64,000 bases of DNA, from positions 1 through 64,000 of the forward strand of contig CALWIA010000033.1 of NCBI GenBank assembly GCA_944380605.1, in the 5' to 3' direction. The DNA comes from an uncultured Lachnospiraceae bacterium. GTDB taxonomy: Bacteria > Bacillota > Clostridia > Lachnospirales > Lachnospiraceae. The position numbers and the translations under genes are program-made. Positions 44,558-52,934 of this stretch are shown here, piece by piece; positions within the stretch are counted from its first letter, which is position 1, and each line of letters opens with the position of its first letter. The notes under the pieces were generated by a model that did not search any database, was not told the origin of the DNA, and saw nothing but the letters and a program-made list of their open reading frames with translations.

Positions 44558-45817
44558 ATGGGGCAGAACAATGAGTTGAGAGAGGACGCAAAAAGGATTA
44601 TCAGCCGGTCGATTCAGGATATGCTGCCGGACAGCGCGGTAGAACACGCGCTGGTGGGCGTGGACCTGCCTGGCAGTATCTATGTAGCGGCGTTTGGAAA
44701 GGCTGCCTGGCAGATGGCCAACGCTGCCGCGAGAATTCTTGGAAAACGGATTCGGCGCGGAGTTGTGGTTACCAAGTATGCGCATGCCAGAGGGGAGATC
44801 CCCGGTTTCCAGATCCTGGAAGCCGGGCACCCCGTGCCGGACGAGAATTCCGTCAGAGGTGCCGAGCAGATCATAGAATTGATGAAAGAAGCGGGAGAAC
44901 AGGACTCCATCGTTTTGCTGGTATCCGGAGGCGGATCCGCGCTGCTGGAGAAGCCGGAAGAAGGGCTGACTCTGGATGATATCCAGCAGGTGACGGAACA
45001 GCTGTTGCAGTGCGGAGCCGCCATTCAGGAAATCAATGTGATTCGGAAGCGGCTGTCGGCGGTCAAAGGCGGAAAACTGGCGATGATGTGCAGAAAGGCC
45101 AGAATTTATCAGGTGGTACTGTCGGATATTATTGACGACAATCTGGAGATGATTGCTTCTGGCCCGGCCTGCGCAGACACGTCTACCTATGAAGATGTGC
45201 GGAGAATTAAAGAGAAGTACAATCTGCGGTTTTCTGAAAAAGTAGAAGCAGCCCTGCAGAGAGAAACGCCGAAGCAGATCGATCACGTGGAATCGGTCAT
45301 TACCGGAAGTGTACGGGAACTTTGCCGATCTGCCGCACGCAATGCGGGGGAACTGGGATATGAGCCCTATATACTGACGGCCAGCCTGGATTGTGAAGCC
45401 AGAGAGGCAGGAGAATTCATGGCCAGTATCGCCAGAAGCATCGGAAAGGTAGGACAGGCAGGATTTGTAAAACCCTGCGCGATTATTGCCGGCGGGGAAA
45501 CCGTTGTAAATCTGACGGGAAGCGGAAAAGGCGGACGAAATCAGGAACTGGCGCTAAGCGCGGCCCGGGGCATTGACGGAATGGAAGACGTTGTGGTGTT
45601 TTCTGTTGGCTCCGATGGAACCGATGGCCCTACCGATGCTGCAGGAGGCATGGTGGATGGATGCACAATGGCGCGTCTCCGTCAGGCAGGCATGGACTAT
45701 GAGAAAATCATGAAGGACAACGATTCCTATCATGCGCTGAAGCAGGTGGATGGACTGATTGTTACCGGAGCGACCGGGACCAATGTCAATGATGTGGCAG
45801 TAATTTTATGCAGATAG
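44558..45817 (+). CDS. Type 2 glycerate kinase (GckA/MOFRL family)
   Basis: Type 2 glycerate kinases phosphorylate D-glycerate, usually to 2-phosphoglycerate, which enters glycolysis. The 419-aa product has an N-terminal DUF4147 domain (VAAFGKAAWQMANAA, EAGHPVPDENSVRGA, LLVSGGGSALLEKP) and a C-terminal MOFRL domain (AGGETVVNLTGSGKGGRNQE, SVGSDGTDGPTDAAG). It starts 6 nt after the reductase. It gives the locus a direct link to central metabolism. Confidence 0.93.
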   Translation: MGQNNELREDAKRIISRSIQDMLPDSAVEHALVGVDLPGSIYVAAFGKAAWQMANAAARILGKRIRRGVVVTKYAHARGEIPGFQILEAGHPVPDENSVRGAEQIIELMKEAGEQDSIVLLVSGGGSALLEKPEEGLTLDDIQQVTEQLLQCGAAIQEINVIRKRLSAVKGGKLAMMCRKARIYQVVLSDIIDDNLEMIASGPACADTSTYEDVRRIKEKYNLRFSEKVEAALQRETPKQIDHVESVITGSVRELCRSAARNAGELGYEPYILTASLDCEAREAGEFMASIARSIGKVGQAGFVKPCAIIAGGETVVNLTGSGKGGRNQELALSAARGIDGMEDVVVFSVGSDGTDGPTDAAGGMVDGCTMARLRQAGMDYEKIMKDNDSYHALKQVDGLIVTGATGTNVNDVAVILCR

Positions 45818-45832
45818 ATAAGGAGGGACGAC

Positions 45833-47884
45833 ATGGAAGAAAAACGAGTATGGTGGAAGAGCCCTATGCGGGTGATGCAGTACAATCTGCAGGTGGCTGA
45901 CACCGGCGGTATGGATCCGGAAAAAATTGCCAGAGAGACAGAAGAGCTGGCCTGCAATGTGGTAGTTATGAATGTGGGAGGCATATATGCCTGGTATCCC
46001 AGCAAGGTAAAGTATCATCATATCAACGAGTTTCTTCCCAAAGACAGGGATCTGCTGGCGGACCTGATTCAGGAATTCCATAAGAGAAACATCCGTTTTG
46101 TGGCGCGGTTTGATTTCAGCATTACGGATGATACCACCTATCTTCAGAAACCGCAGTGGTTTGCCAGACATAAAGACAAATCTCCCTATTTCCGCGGAGA
46201 AAAGCGGATGGGAAACTGGTCTCTGTTTTTAAATACCTGTGCCAGCAGCGGATACCGCAATGAAGAAGTGGCGGTTCCCGTACTGAAAGAAGTACTGAAC
46301 AATTATGATATTGATGGCATTTTCCTGAACGCGCCTATGGCTTCCGCCTGTTTCTGTGAGAAATGTCAGGAAAAGTACAAGGAAACTTACGGGGTACCGA
46401 TGCCGGACGATGAGGCGGATTTTGAGCCGGACTGGCTGTCCCGCTGCACCAAAGACAATATCGGAGTCATGCACCGCGCGATTCAGGAAACCAGAAGCGA
46501 AGTGCCGCTGATTCTGTATTATATACCCTTCTCCTGGAAGATTGAAGGCCACGGGAGAATTGACCGCGACAGCATCTATGAGCGCTATGCCACTGCGGAA
46601 CTGATTTGCACAGAATCCCAGGATGTGCTGTCCAGAGGCGTTAAAGGCAATATACCGGGAACTTCCAATACGCTGCTGTCCATGAAAGCGGGCCAGAGGG
46701 ACGACCAGGCACTTCCGCCCTTCGGCATTATTCACTCCTGTCCCGGTATGGACTGGCGCCATGTAGGTCTTCCTGTGGCTGAATATCTTCCCTGGATGTG
46801 TCAGGTTCCGGCTTCTGGAGGCGTGCTGTGGCATTCAGTAACCGGATATCCGGACACCATTACAGACAAGCGGATTTTGAAGGCCATTGATCAGGTGGAT
46901 CACTGGATCGCGAAGAGCGAACAGGATATGGACGGCGCCAGAAGCCGGGCGGAGACCGTAGTGCTCTGGGATGGCCGTGAAGCTTCGATCCATTGGGCAG
47001 ATGGCCTGGTGAAAAACCATATTTCCTTTGATCTGATGCAGGATTACTGCATCAATCAGGAACATCTGAACCAGTACCGCCTGGCGATTGTGCCCGATGG
47101 CCTGCTGAGCCAGGAAGCAGTGCAGAAAGCAGTCTGCACATTTGCAAAACAGGGCGGACGGGTGATCGTGGAAAATACGGATTCCAGCGCGGCTTTGCGT
47201 ATGCGGGAATTCCTGGGAATCGGTCCGCAGATCCGTAAGGGAGAATATTTAAAGGCCAGCTATCTTCGGTTTGAAGAAGCAGGCGCGTCTCTCAAGAAGA
47301 ATATGGATACGGATAAAATCGCTTTCCGCGGACAGGTTTTGTACAGCGATCCGGCCGATGGAAGCCGTACCATGGCAACGCTGGTGCCGCCGTTTGCTCC
47401 CATGGAAGTGGTAGGCGCTCCGCCGGAACGTGCTTCCATGCCGGTTTCCCATACCGACATTCCGCTGATTTTAAAACATGCCGCAGGCGAAGGCGAAGTG
47501 ATGTATCTGCCCTTCTCCTTAAGCGCGCTGCTGAAAGAATTCCAGCTGGCGGATCACTATCAGCTGATCGGCAATATGGCGGATGATATGCTGAAGCGCA
47601 GAGAACTGGAAGTCTGCGCACCGACTTCGGTACAGGTGACCATGTATGAAAAAGAAGGAAAATATCTGGTGCATCTGGTTAATGAAACCGGTGAACGGCC
47701 GCTGCGGGATACCGTTCCGGTAGGGCCGGTCCACGTATCGGTACAGCTGCCGGAAGGCCGGAAGATTTCCGCGGTGCGGGCTGTGATCGAAGAGCAGAAG
47801 ATCAGCTGGAAAGAGGAAGCAGGAAGAGCGGAGATTGATCTGGACCGTTTGGAAGTCTGGGAGATGCTGGCGATTGAATTTTAA
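45833..47884 (+). CDS. GHL6-type glycoside-hydrolase-like protein, copy B
   Basis: This 683-aa paralogue of copy A shares the same frame: FVARFDFSITDDTTYLQKPQWF, YDIDGIFLNAPM, then CFCEKCQEKYKETYG (about 171-185). A middle region follows with HSVTGYPDTI, AIVPDGLLSQEAV and a C-terminal beta domain. Identity to copy A is moderate at best, so the two probably have different substrates or form a hetero-complex. No signal peptide is present. AAGGAGGGAC precedes the ATG. The catalytic acids cannot be assigned. Confidence 0.75.
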   Translation: MEEKRVWWKSPMRVMQYNLQVADTGGMDPEKIARETEELACNVVVMNVGGIYAWYPSKVKYHHINEFLPKDRDLLADLIQEFHKRNIRFVARFDFSITDDTTYLQKPQWFARHKDKSPYFRGEKRMGNWSLFLNTCASSGYRNEEVAVPVLKEVLNNYDIDGIFLNAPMASACFCEKCQEKYKETYGVPMPDDEADFEPDWLSRCTKDNIGVMHRAIQETRSEVPLILYYIPFSWKIEGHGRIDRDSIYERYATAELICTESQDVLSRGVKGNIPGTSNTLLSMKAGQRDDQALPPFGIIHSCPGMDWRHVGLPVAEYLPWMCQVPASGGVLWHSVTGYPDTITDKRILKAIDQVDHWIAKSEQDMDGARSRAETVVLWDGREASIHWADGLVKNHISFDLMQDYCINQEHLNQYRLAIVPDGLLSQEAVQKAVCTFAKQGGRVIVENTDSSAALRMREFLGIGPQIRKGEYLKASYLRFEEAGASLKKNMDTDKIAFRGQVLYSDPADGSRTMATLVPPFAPMEVVGAPPERASMPVSHTDIPLILKHAAGEGEVMYLPFSLSALLKEFQLADHYQLIGNMADDMLKRRELEVCAPTSVQVTMYEKEGKYLVHLVNETGERPLRDTVPVGPVHVSVQLPEGRKISAVRAVIEEQKISWKEEAGRAEIDLDRLEVWEMLAIEF

Positions 47885-47920
47885 AACAAAACTGCAGGAA
47901 AATCAGAGGAGGCGGAATAC

Positions 47921-48823
47921 ATGAAAGATTCCATTCACAAATATTTTAAAATCGGCACCATCCAGTGGATGAGCCATCCGCCGGCGGACTATGATGTGCT
48001 GGATTCTGTAAAGACCATTGCCTGTGACGACTTTTTCGATGCCATTGAAATCGGACCGTTTCAGGATGGGGCAAAACGGGAAAAAGCGGCGGAGATGATC
48101 CGTCAGGCCCATATGCAGGTATGCTATGGCGCGCAGCCGAGACTGCTGGGAACCGGACTGAACCCCAACGACATTGATGAGGAAGGACGTAAAAAAGCAG
48201 AAGCGACGCTTCTGGAAGCGGTGGATGAAGCGGAGCAGCTGGGAGCGAAAGGAATTGCGTTCCTGGCAGGCAAATGGCAGGAAGAGACAAAAGAGATGGC
48301 GTATCAGCAGCTGCTGAAAACCACGCAGACGGTCTGCTGCTATGCGGCATCCAAAGGCATGCAGGTAAATCTGGAAGTATTTGACTTTGATATGGATAAA
48401 GCAGCGCTGATCGGTCCGGCGCCGCTGGCCGCGCGTTTTGCGGCGGATATGCGGACCCGGTGCAGCAATTTCGGCCTGCTGGTGGATTTGTCCCATTTCC
48501 CGACGACCTATGAAACGTCTCAGTTCGTCATTCGGACGCTGCGCCCCTATATTACCCATTTCCACATCGGAAACGCGGTAGTAAAGCCGGGGTGTGAAGC
48601 TTATGGGGATCAGCACCCCAGGTTTGGCTTCCCCAACAGCGCCAACGATACGGAAGAACTGCTGGACTTTTTCCGGGTACTGAAACAGGAAGGTTTTCTG
48701 AACGCAGAAAAACCCTATCACCTTTCCTTTGAGGTAAAACCGTGGAAGGGAGAAGATGGGGACCTGATTCTGGCAGGAACCAAGCGGGTGATCAACCGGG
48801 CCTGGGCGCTTCTGGAAGACTGA
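47921..48823 (+). CDS. Xylose-isomerase-like TIM-barrel isomerase/epimerase
   Basis: This 300-aa protein of the sugar phosphate isomerase/epimerase superfamily has candidate metal ligands in QVNLEVFDFDMDK (Glu, about 149), GLLVDLSHFP (Asp and His, about 188) and ITHFHIGNAV (His, about 210), and a late LSFEVKPW (Glu). Family members include hydroxypyruvate isomerase and ketose epimerases, and the neighbouring hydroxypyruvate-reductase-like gene makes a three-carbon or sugar-acid role attractive. AGAGGAGGCGG precedes the ATG. Confidence 0.83.
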   Translation: MKDSIHKYFKIGTIQWMSHPPADYDVLDSVKTIACDDFFDAIEIGPFQDGAKREKAAEMIRQAHMQVCYGAQPRLLGTGLNPNDIDEEGRKKAEATLLEAVDEAEQLGAKGIAFLAGKWQEETKEMAYQQLLKTTQTVCCYAASKGMQVNLEVFDFDMDKAALIGPAPLAARFAADMRTRCSNFGLLVDLSHFPTTYETSQFVIRTLRPYITHFHIGNAVVKPGCEAYGDQHPRFGFPNSANDTEELLDFFRVLKQEGFLNAEKPYHLSFEVKPWKGEDGDLILAGTKRVINRAWALLED

Positions 48824-48853
48824 CCGATAGAAAAGAAAAGGAGATGAAGGCCG

Positions 48854-49816
48854 ATGAAAATCGTAATATTGGATGGCTATACAGAAAATCCCGGGGATTT
48901 GAGCTGGGAAGGCTTTGAAGCACTGGGAGATCTGACTGTATATGACCGGACACCGGCAGAACAGGTAATCGAGCGGATTGGAGACGCGGAGGCAGTGATT
49001 GTCAATAAAACACCGCTTTCTGAAGAAGTATTCGCGGCCTGCCCGTCCATTCGATATGTAGGCGTGCTGGCGACCGGCTACAACGTAGTGGATATTCAGG
49101 CGGCGGATCGGCGAGGCATTCCTGTCTGCAATATTCCTACTTACGGGACGACGGCGGTGGCCCAGATGACCATGGCGCTGCTGCTGGAAATCTGCCATCA
49201 TGCGCAGGAACATTCTCAGGCGGTCAAAGCAGGGGAGTGGGCCAGCTGTCCGGACTGGTGCTTCTGGAAATTCCCGCTGATAGAACTGGCAGGAAAGACC
49301 ATGGGAATTATCGGATTCGGCCGTATCGGACAGGCAGTGGGAAAACTGGCAAAAGCGTTCGGTATGGAAGTTCTGGCAAATGACGCGCACGAGACGGAAA
49401 GCGGCAGAGCCATAGGAACGTATGTCACCAGAGAGGAACTGCTGGCGCGCGCGGATATTATATCGCTGCACTGCCCGCTTTTTTCTGACACGGAGGGCAT
49501 TATCGGCAGGGAAAACCTGGCGAAAATGAAGGATGGCGTGATCATTCTCAACACCAGCCGTGGACCTCTGGTAAATGAGGCGGCGCTGGCGGAGGCGTTA
49601 AAGAGCGGAAAGGTGTACGCAGCCGGCGTGGACGTGGTTTCCACAGAGCCGATCCGTCCAGACAATCCGCTGCTGTCCTGCGAAAACTGTCTGATCACTC
49701 CTCACATTTCCTGGGCGCCTGCAGCCAGCCGGAAACGCCTTATGGACATTGCGGTAGAGAATCTGAGAGCATTTGTGAATGGCGAACCGGTGAATGTGGT
49801 GAATCTGAAATCATAG
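48854..49816 (+). CDS. D-2-hydroxyacid dehydrogenase (hydroxypyruvate/glyoxylate reductase-like)
   Basis: This NAD(P)-dependent enzyme reduces 2-oxoacids such as hydroxypyruvate to D-2-hydroxyacids such as D-glycerate. The 320-aa product has GYNVVDIQAADRRGIPVCNI, the nucleotide loop IIGFGRIGQAVG (about 152-163), NTSRGPLVNE (catalytic Arg, about 236), the STEP Glu and TPHISWAP (catalytic His, about 286). AAGGAGATGA precedes the ATG. It is the last gene of the catabolic operon and is followed by a terminator. Confidence 0.92.
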   Translation: MKIVILDGYTENPGDLSWEGFEALGDLTVYDRTPAEQVIERIGDAEAVIVNKTPLSEEVFAACPSIRYVGVLATGYNVVDIQAADRRGIPVCNIPTYGTTAVAQMTMALLLEICHHAQEHSQAVKAGEWASCPDWCFWKFPLIELAGKTMGIIGFGRIGQAVGKLAKAFGMEVLANDAHETESGRAIGTYVTREELLARADIISLHCPLFSDTEGIIGRENLAKMKDGVIILNTSRGPLVNEAALAEALKSGKVYAAGVDVVSTEPIRPDNPLLSCENCLITPHISWAPAASRKRLMDIAVENLRAFVNGEPVNVVNLKS

Positions 49817-49839
49817 AACAAAAAAGTGTTTGTCTAATG

Positions 49840-49868
49840 CGGGCCGGAGTATTCCGGCCCGTTTTTTT
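49840..49868. terminator. Strong terminator closing the catabolic operon
   Basis: CGGGCCGGA and TCCGGCCCG pair around TAT (49840-49861), followed by seven T. It lies between convergent genes. Confidence 0.92.
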
Positions 49869-50687
49869 CTACCTCCCCGCCTTTTTCTCCCCCCACGCGA
49901 TGCCCTGATACAGCGCCGCCGACATCAGGCAGAGGATGACGATGCTCATCACCAGCATATCCATTTTGAACACCTGGGAAGCGTAGATGATCAGATATCC
50001 CAGGCCGGCCCGGGCGGAGAGAAACTCGCCGATGATGACGCCCACCAGGCAGAGCCCCGCGTTGACCTTCATGCTGTTGATCAGAAGCGGAACGGAAGAA
50101 GGAATCAGCACTTTGGTCAGAATATCCCGGCGGGTGCCGCCAAGGGCAAGAATCAGCCGGATTTTATCCGGATCGGTCTGGCGGAAGCCGGTGTACAGAG
50201 TCAGAATCGAGCCGAATACGGCAACGGAGACGGCAGCGGCGATGATGGTGGTCATGCGGTTTCCCAGCCAGACGATCAGCAGAGGCGCCAGAGCGGATTT
50301 GGGCAGGCTGTTGAGCATGACCAGATACGGTTCCGCCACCTCATACAGGCTGCGGCTGCTCCACAGAAGGACGGCTCCGGCCAGTCCGACGGCAGTCACC
50401 AGAAAAAAACTCACCAGGGTTTCCAGAAGCGTGACGCCGGTGTGGAGAAAAATGCTTCCGTCGGCAGCCATCTGCAGAAAGCAGAGGACTACCCGGGACG
50501 GGCTGCTGAAGATAAAGGAATTGATGATCTCATAAGAAGAACACAGTTCCCAGATCAGCAGAAAGAGAACGAAGGTCAGAAGCCGCAGCGCCGCCACCCG
50601 GCGGCGGTGCCGGCGTTCCCGGTTTAAAAAGGCTTGCTGCGCCTCAGAAAGAACAGGAGAGGTCACGGGTTTTTCAGCTCCTTCCAT
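49869..50687 (-). CDS. ABC transporter permease, SsuC/TauC/NrtB family
   Basis: This permease belongs to the nitrate/sulfonate/taurine/pyrimidine-precursor import group. The 272-aa product has about six helices, LFLLIWELCSSYEIINSFIF early and the EAA loop LALGGTRRDILTKVLIPSSVPLLINSMK (about 180-207). It starts inside the end of the ATPase gene (25-nt overlap). No binding protein gene is adjacent, so the substrate cannot be predicted. Confidence 0.9.
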   Translation of the reverse strand: MEGAEKPVTSPVLSEAQQAFLNRERRHRRRVAALRLLTFVLFLLIWELCSSYEIINSFIFSSPSRVVLCFLQMAADGSIFLHTGVTLLETLVSFFLVTAVGLAGAVLLWSSRSLYEVAEPYLVMLNSLPKSALAPLLIVWLGNRMTTIIAAAVSVAVFGSILTLYTGFRQTDPDKIRLILALGGTRRDILTKVLIPSSVPLLINSMKVNAGLCLVGVIIGEFLSARAGLGYLIIYASQVFKMDMLVMSIVILCLMSAALYQGIAWGEKKAGR

Positions 50688-51427
50688 AACAGATTGAAAT
50701 ACGAAGAAAATTCCGGCGCGTTGCGCCGGGCCAGGGGCCGGTCGTACTCCGGAGAAAAGGAAATTTCCAGGACGGAGCGGACCCTGGCGGGACGGCTGGT
50801 TAAAACCAGAATCCGGTCGGCCGCGGAAATGGCTTCCGACAGGTCGTGGGTAATCAGCACGGCGGTTTTTTTCTGGGTGCGGATGATGGTGCTGATGTCG
50901 TCGCAGACTTCCAGACGGGTCTGATAATCCAGGGCGGAGAAGGGCTCATCCAGCAGCAGAATGTCCGGCTTCAGCGCCAGGGTACGGATCAGGGCCGCCC
51001 GCTGCCGCATGCCGCCGGACAGCTGGGAGGGCCGGGCGTGGGCGAAGGGCAGCAGGCCGTAGGTATCCAGCATGGTCCGCAGTTCTTCCCGTACGGGGCC
51101 GGTTAAGGACCGGCGGATTTCCGGCCCCAGAGATACGTTGTCCAGAATGCTGCGCCACTCAAACAGATGGTCTTTCTGCAGCATGTATCCGATTACGGCG
51201 CGGCTTTCCCGCCGCGGAACGCCATCGATGAAAATCTCCCCTTCTTCCGGCCTGAGAAGGCCGGCGAGCAGGGAAAGAAGCGTAGATTTGCCGCAGCCGG
51301 AAGGGCCCACCACGGCAAGAAATTCGCCGTCCTGTACGTCAAAGGATATGCGGGAAAGGGCCCGGGTTTCGCCTTCCGGCGTGTGGTAGGAATAGCTTAA
51401 GTCTTTCACTTCCAGTTTGGGGATCAT
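50663..51427 (-). CDS. ABC transporter ATP-binding protein, SsuB/TauB family
   Basis: This is the partner ATPase of the permease. The 254-aa product has Walker A GPSGCGKSTLL (about 38-48), the Q loop GYMLQKDHLFEW, signature LSGGMRQR and Walker B ILLLDEPFSALD, with the D-loop and H-loop ITHDLSEA. An AGGAGGTGG site precedes its ATG. The pair lacks a periplasmic-type binding protein gene on either side. Confidence 0.92.
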   Translation of the reverse strand: MIPKLEVKDLSYSYHTPEGETRALSRISFDVQDGEFLAVVGPSGCGKSTLLSLLAGLLRPEEGEIFIDGVPRRESRAVIGYMLQKDHLFEWRSILDNVSLGPEIRRSLTGPVREELRTMLDTYGLLPFAHARPSQLSGGMRQRAALIRTLALKPDILLLDEPFSALDYQTRLEVCDDISTIIRTQKKTAVLITHDLSEAISAADRILVLTSRPARVRSVLEISFSPEYDRPLARRNAPEFSSYFNLLWKELKNP

Positions 51428-51498
51428 AGGCCACCTCCTGACTATATGGCTATCATATGACAGGAAAATGAAAAGGTTATCGGCGCGGCCCTCTGGCC

Positions 51499-51527
51499 TT
51501 GACTGCCGGCCGCCGGAACCCTATAAT
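51499..51527 (+). promoter_or_regulatory. Sigma-A promoter of the acetyltransferase gene
   Basis: TTGACT (51499-51504), a 17-nt GC-rich spacer and consensus TATAAT (51522-51527) lie 45 nt upstream of the GTG start. Confidence 0.72.
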
Positions 51528-51571
51528 AGACAGACAGAAACCATATTGGAAGCGAGAAAGGAGATGGCGCA

Positions 51572-51850
51572 GTGGAGTGGAAGCATAAGGAAGACCGCAT
51601 CACATACGAGGATCAGGGGAAGGTTCTGGCGGAAGTGTTTTTCCCGGAGGAGGGAGAGAACCGGGTCAACATCTGCCATACTTTTGTGGATGAATCCCTG
51701 CGGGGGCAGGGGATCGCCGGACAGCTGCTGGAACGGGCGGCAAAGCAGCTGCGAAGCCAGGGGAAGCAGGCCGTTCCTACCTGCTCCTACGCGGTTTTAT
51801 GGTTTGAAAAGCACCCGGAATACGGGGATGTACTGGAAAAAAAGAATTGA
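51572..51850 (+). CDS. Small GNAT N-acetyltransferase (YjdJ type)
   Basis: This 92-aa protein is the minimal GCN5-related type with a single acetyl-CoA loop: HTFVDESLRGQGIAGQLLERAAKQLR (about 36-61) followed by the Cys/Ser-Tyr block TCSYAVLWFEKHPEY. Its substrate is unknown; family members are one-domain enzymes of about 90-100 residues. The GTG start lies after AAAGGAG. It is a single-gene unit ended by the terminator at 51863. Confidence 0.88.
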   Translation: MEWKHKEDRITYEDQGKVLAEVFFPEEGENRVNICHTFVDESLRGQGIAGQLLERAAKQLRSQGKQAVPTCSYAVLWFEKHPEYGDVLEKKN

Positions 51851-51862
51851 GAGAAGAAAAGC

Positions 51863-51895
51863 GGAGTCCTTGCTACAGCATGGACTCCACTTTTT
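51863..51895. terminator. Terminator between convergent genes
   Basis: GGAGTCC (51863-51869) pairs with GGACTCC (51882-51888), followed by ACTTTTT on the plus strand. The hairpin overlaps the end of the DUF3842 gene. Confidence 0.75.
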
Positions 51896-52277
51896 CGCAT
51901 ACCAGCCGGATGGATTCGGACAGGCTGATGTCCCTGCAGCCTACGATGTAGTGGCCGCACCGGTTGACGGGAATCAGAATTTTGAAGGCGGAACTGCTGC
52001 CGATGGCGGCGGCAATGGCCGGCGTGATTTCCCCCAACAGGGCGTCGGCAAAGACGATGCCGATGGGGCCGATGATGATATCGGAGTTTCTGGCATTTAC
52101 AATGCAGGGGTGTTCTCCGGTGGCCCCGTAATCCGCGCCTGCCTTGAGCATGGCGGCGGTGGCGATGCTGTTGGTGCCTATGGCGTACAGCTCCAGTTCT
52201 GGATGCTGTTTTTTCAGCTGTTCTACAATGGCTTTTCCCATACGGCCGCCCTGGCCGTCGATAATGGTGATTTTCAT
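51873..52277 (-). CDS. DUF3842 family protein
   Basis: This 134-aa protein begins with a Rossmann-like MKITIIDGQGGRMGKAIVEQL and continues with YAIGTNSIATAAMLKAGAD and IIGPIGIVFADALLGEITP. It is a conserved clostridial protein of unknown function with a nucleotide-binding look. The ATG at 52277 follows AGGAGGACTTGC. A reading frame that continues far upstream is chance. Confidence 0.87.
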   Translation of the reverse strand: MKITIIDGQGGRMGKAIVEQLKKQHPELELYAIGTNSIATAAMLKAGADYGATGEHPCIVNARNSDIIIGPIGIVFADALLGEITPAIAAAIGSSSAFKILIPVNRCGHYIVGCRDISLSESIRLVCEKVESML

Positions 52278-52376
52278 GCAAGTCCTCCTGCGGCAACCGG
52301 CCGGCTCCCGCAGCGGGTTCCGGCCATTTGCCCATAAGTTCATCAAAAATTCACAAAATATTATAGCAAAATGCGA

Positions 52377-52405
52377 TTGACAAAAAAAGGGAAATTTTCT
52401 AAAAT
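52377..52405 (+). promoter_or_regulatory. Sigma-A promoter of the marR-ABC operon
   Basis: Perfect TTGACA (52377-52382), 17 nt, then TAAAAT (52400-52405). Confidence 0.82.
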
Positions 52406-52422
52406 AGTTCGCATGCAAACTA
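52405..52422 (+). promoter_or_regulatory. MarR operator dyad
   Basis: TAGTTCGCATGCAAACTA is an 18-bp inverted repeat with one mismatched pair. It overlaps the end of the -10 and the start point. A TAGTTnnnTnnnAACTA-like dyad is typical of MarR-family sites, so autorepression is likely. Confidence 0.75.
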
Positions 52423-52436
52423 ATGGAGGATGACAT

Positions 52437-52934
52437 ATGGCAGAGAAAAAGGAAATGGATCTGGGATCTTTCGCGGCCCGGCTGAACCATCAGATTGTCC
52501 GGAAAGCCCATACCCTGTATGACAGGAAAAAGATGAACGACGTTTCCATGCTGAACATGTGGGTGGCAGACTTCCTCTATGACCGGAAACAGGAAGGAAA
52601 GACTGTGTTCCAGAAAGACGTGGAGGCGGAGTTCGGGATCAACCGGGCGACGGCTTCCAAAATGCTGGCGCTTATGGAGGAAAAGGGGCTGATCCGCCGC
52701 ACCAGCCTGGAGGCGGATGGGCGCTACAAGTCCATAGAGCTGGAGCCGGAGGGGCTGAAGCTGCAGAAACTGGGGCACCAGATCCACGCAGAGGTGGAGC
52801 ACTGCCTGAGCCGCAGCCTGACCGGAGAGGAAGCGGAGCTGTTCCGCGTTCTCTGCGGCAAGATGATCCGGAGTCTGGAACAGGATTCCGACGGTTTGCG
52901 CAAAAATGAAGCAGAAAGGAAGTATGGGAAATGA
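52437..52934 (+). CDS. MarR-family transcriptional regulator
   Basis: This 165-aa winged-helix regulator has the helices KTVFQKDVEAEFGINRATASKMLALMEEKGLI (about 55-86) and the wing RRTSLEADGRYKSIELEPEG. It is encoded directly upstream of, and overlaps by 4 nt, the two exporter genes. This is the usual arrangement for a drug-responsive repressor of an ABC exporter. Its operator is at 52405-52422. Confidence 0.92.
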   Translation: MAEKKEMDLGSFAARLNHQIVRKAHTLYDRKKMNDVSMLNMWVADFLYDRKQEGKTVFQKDVEAEFGINRATASKMLALMEEKGLIRRTSLEADGRYKSIELEPEGLKLQKLGHQIHAEVEHCLSRSLTGEEAELFRVLCGKMIRSLEQDSDGLRKNEAERKYGK

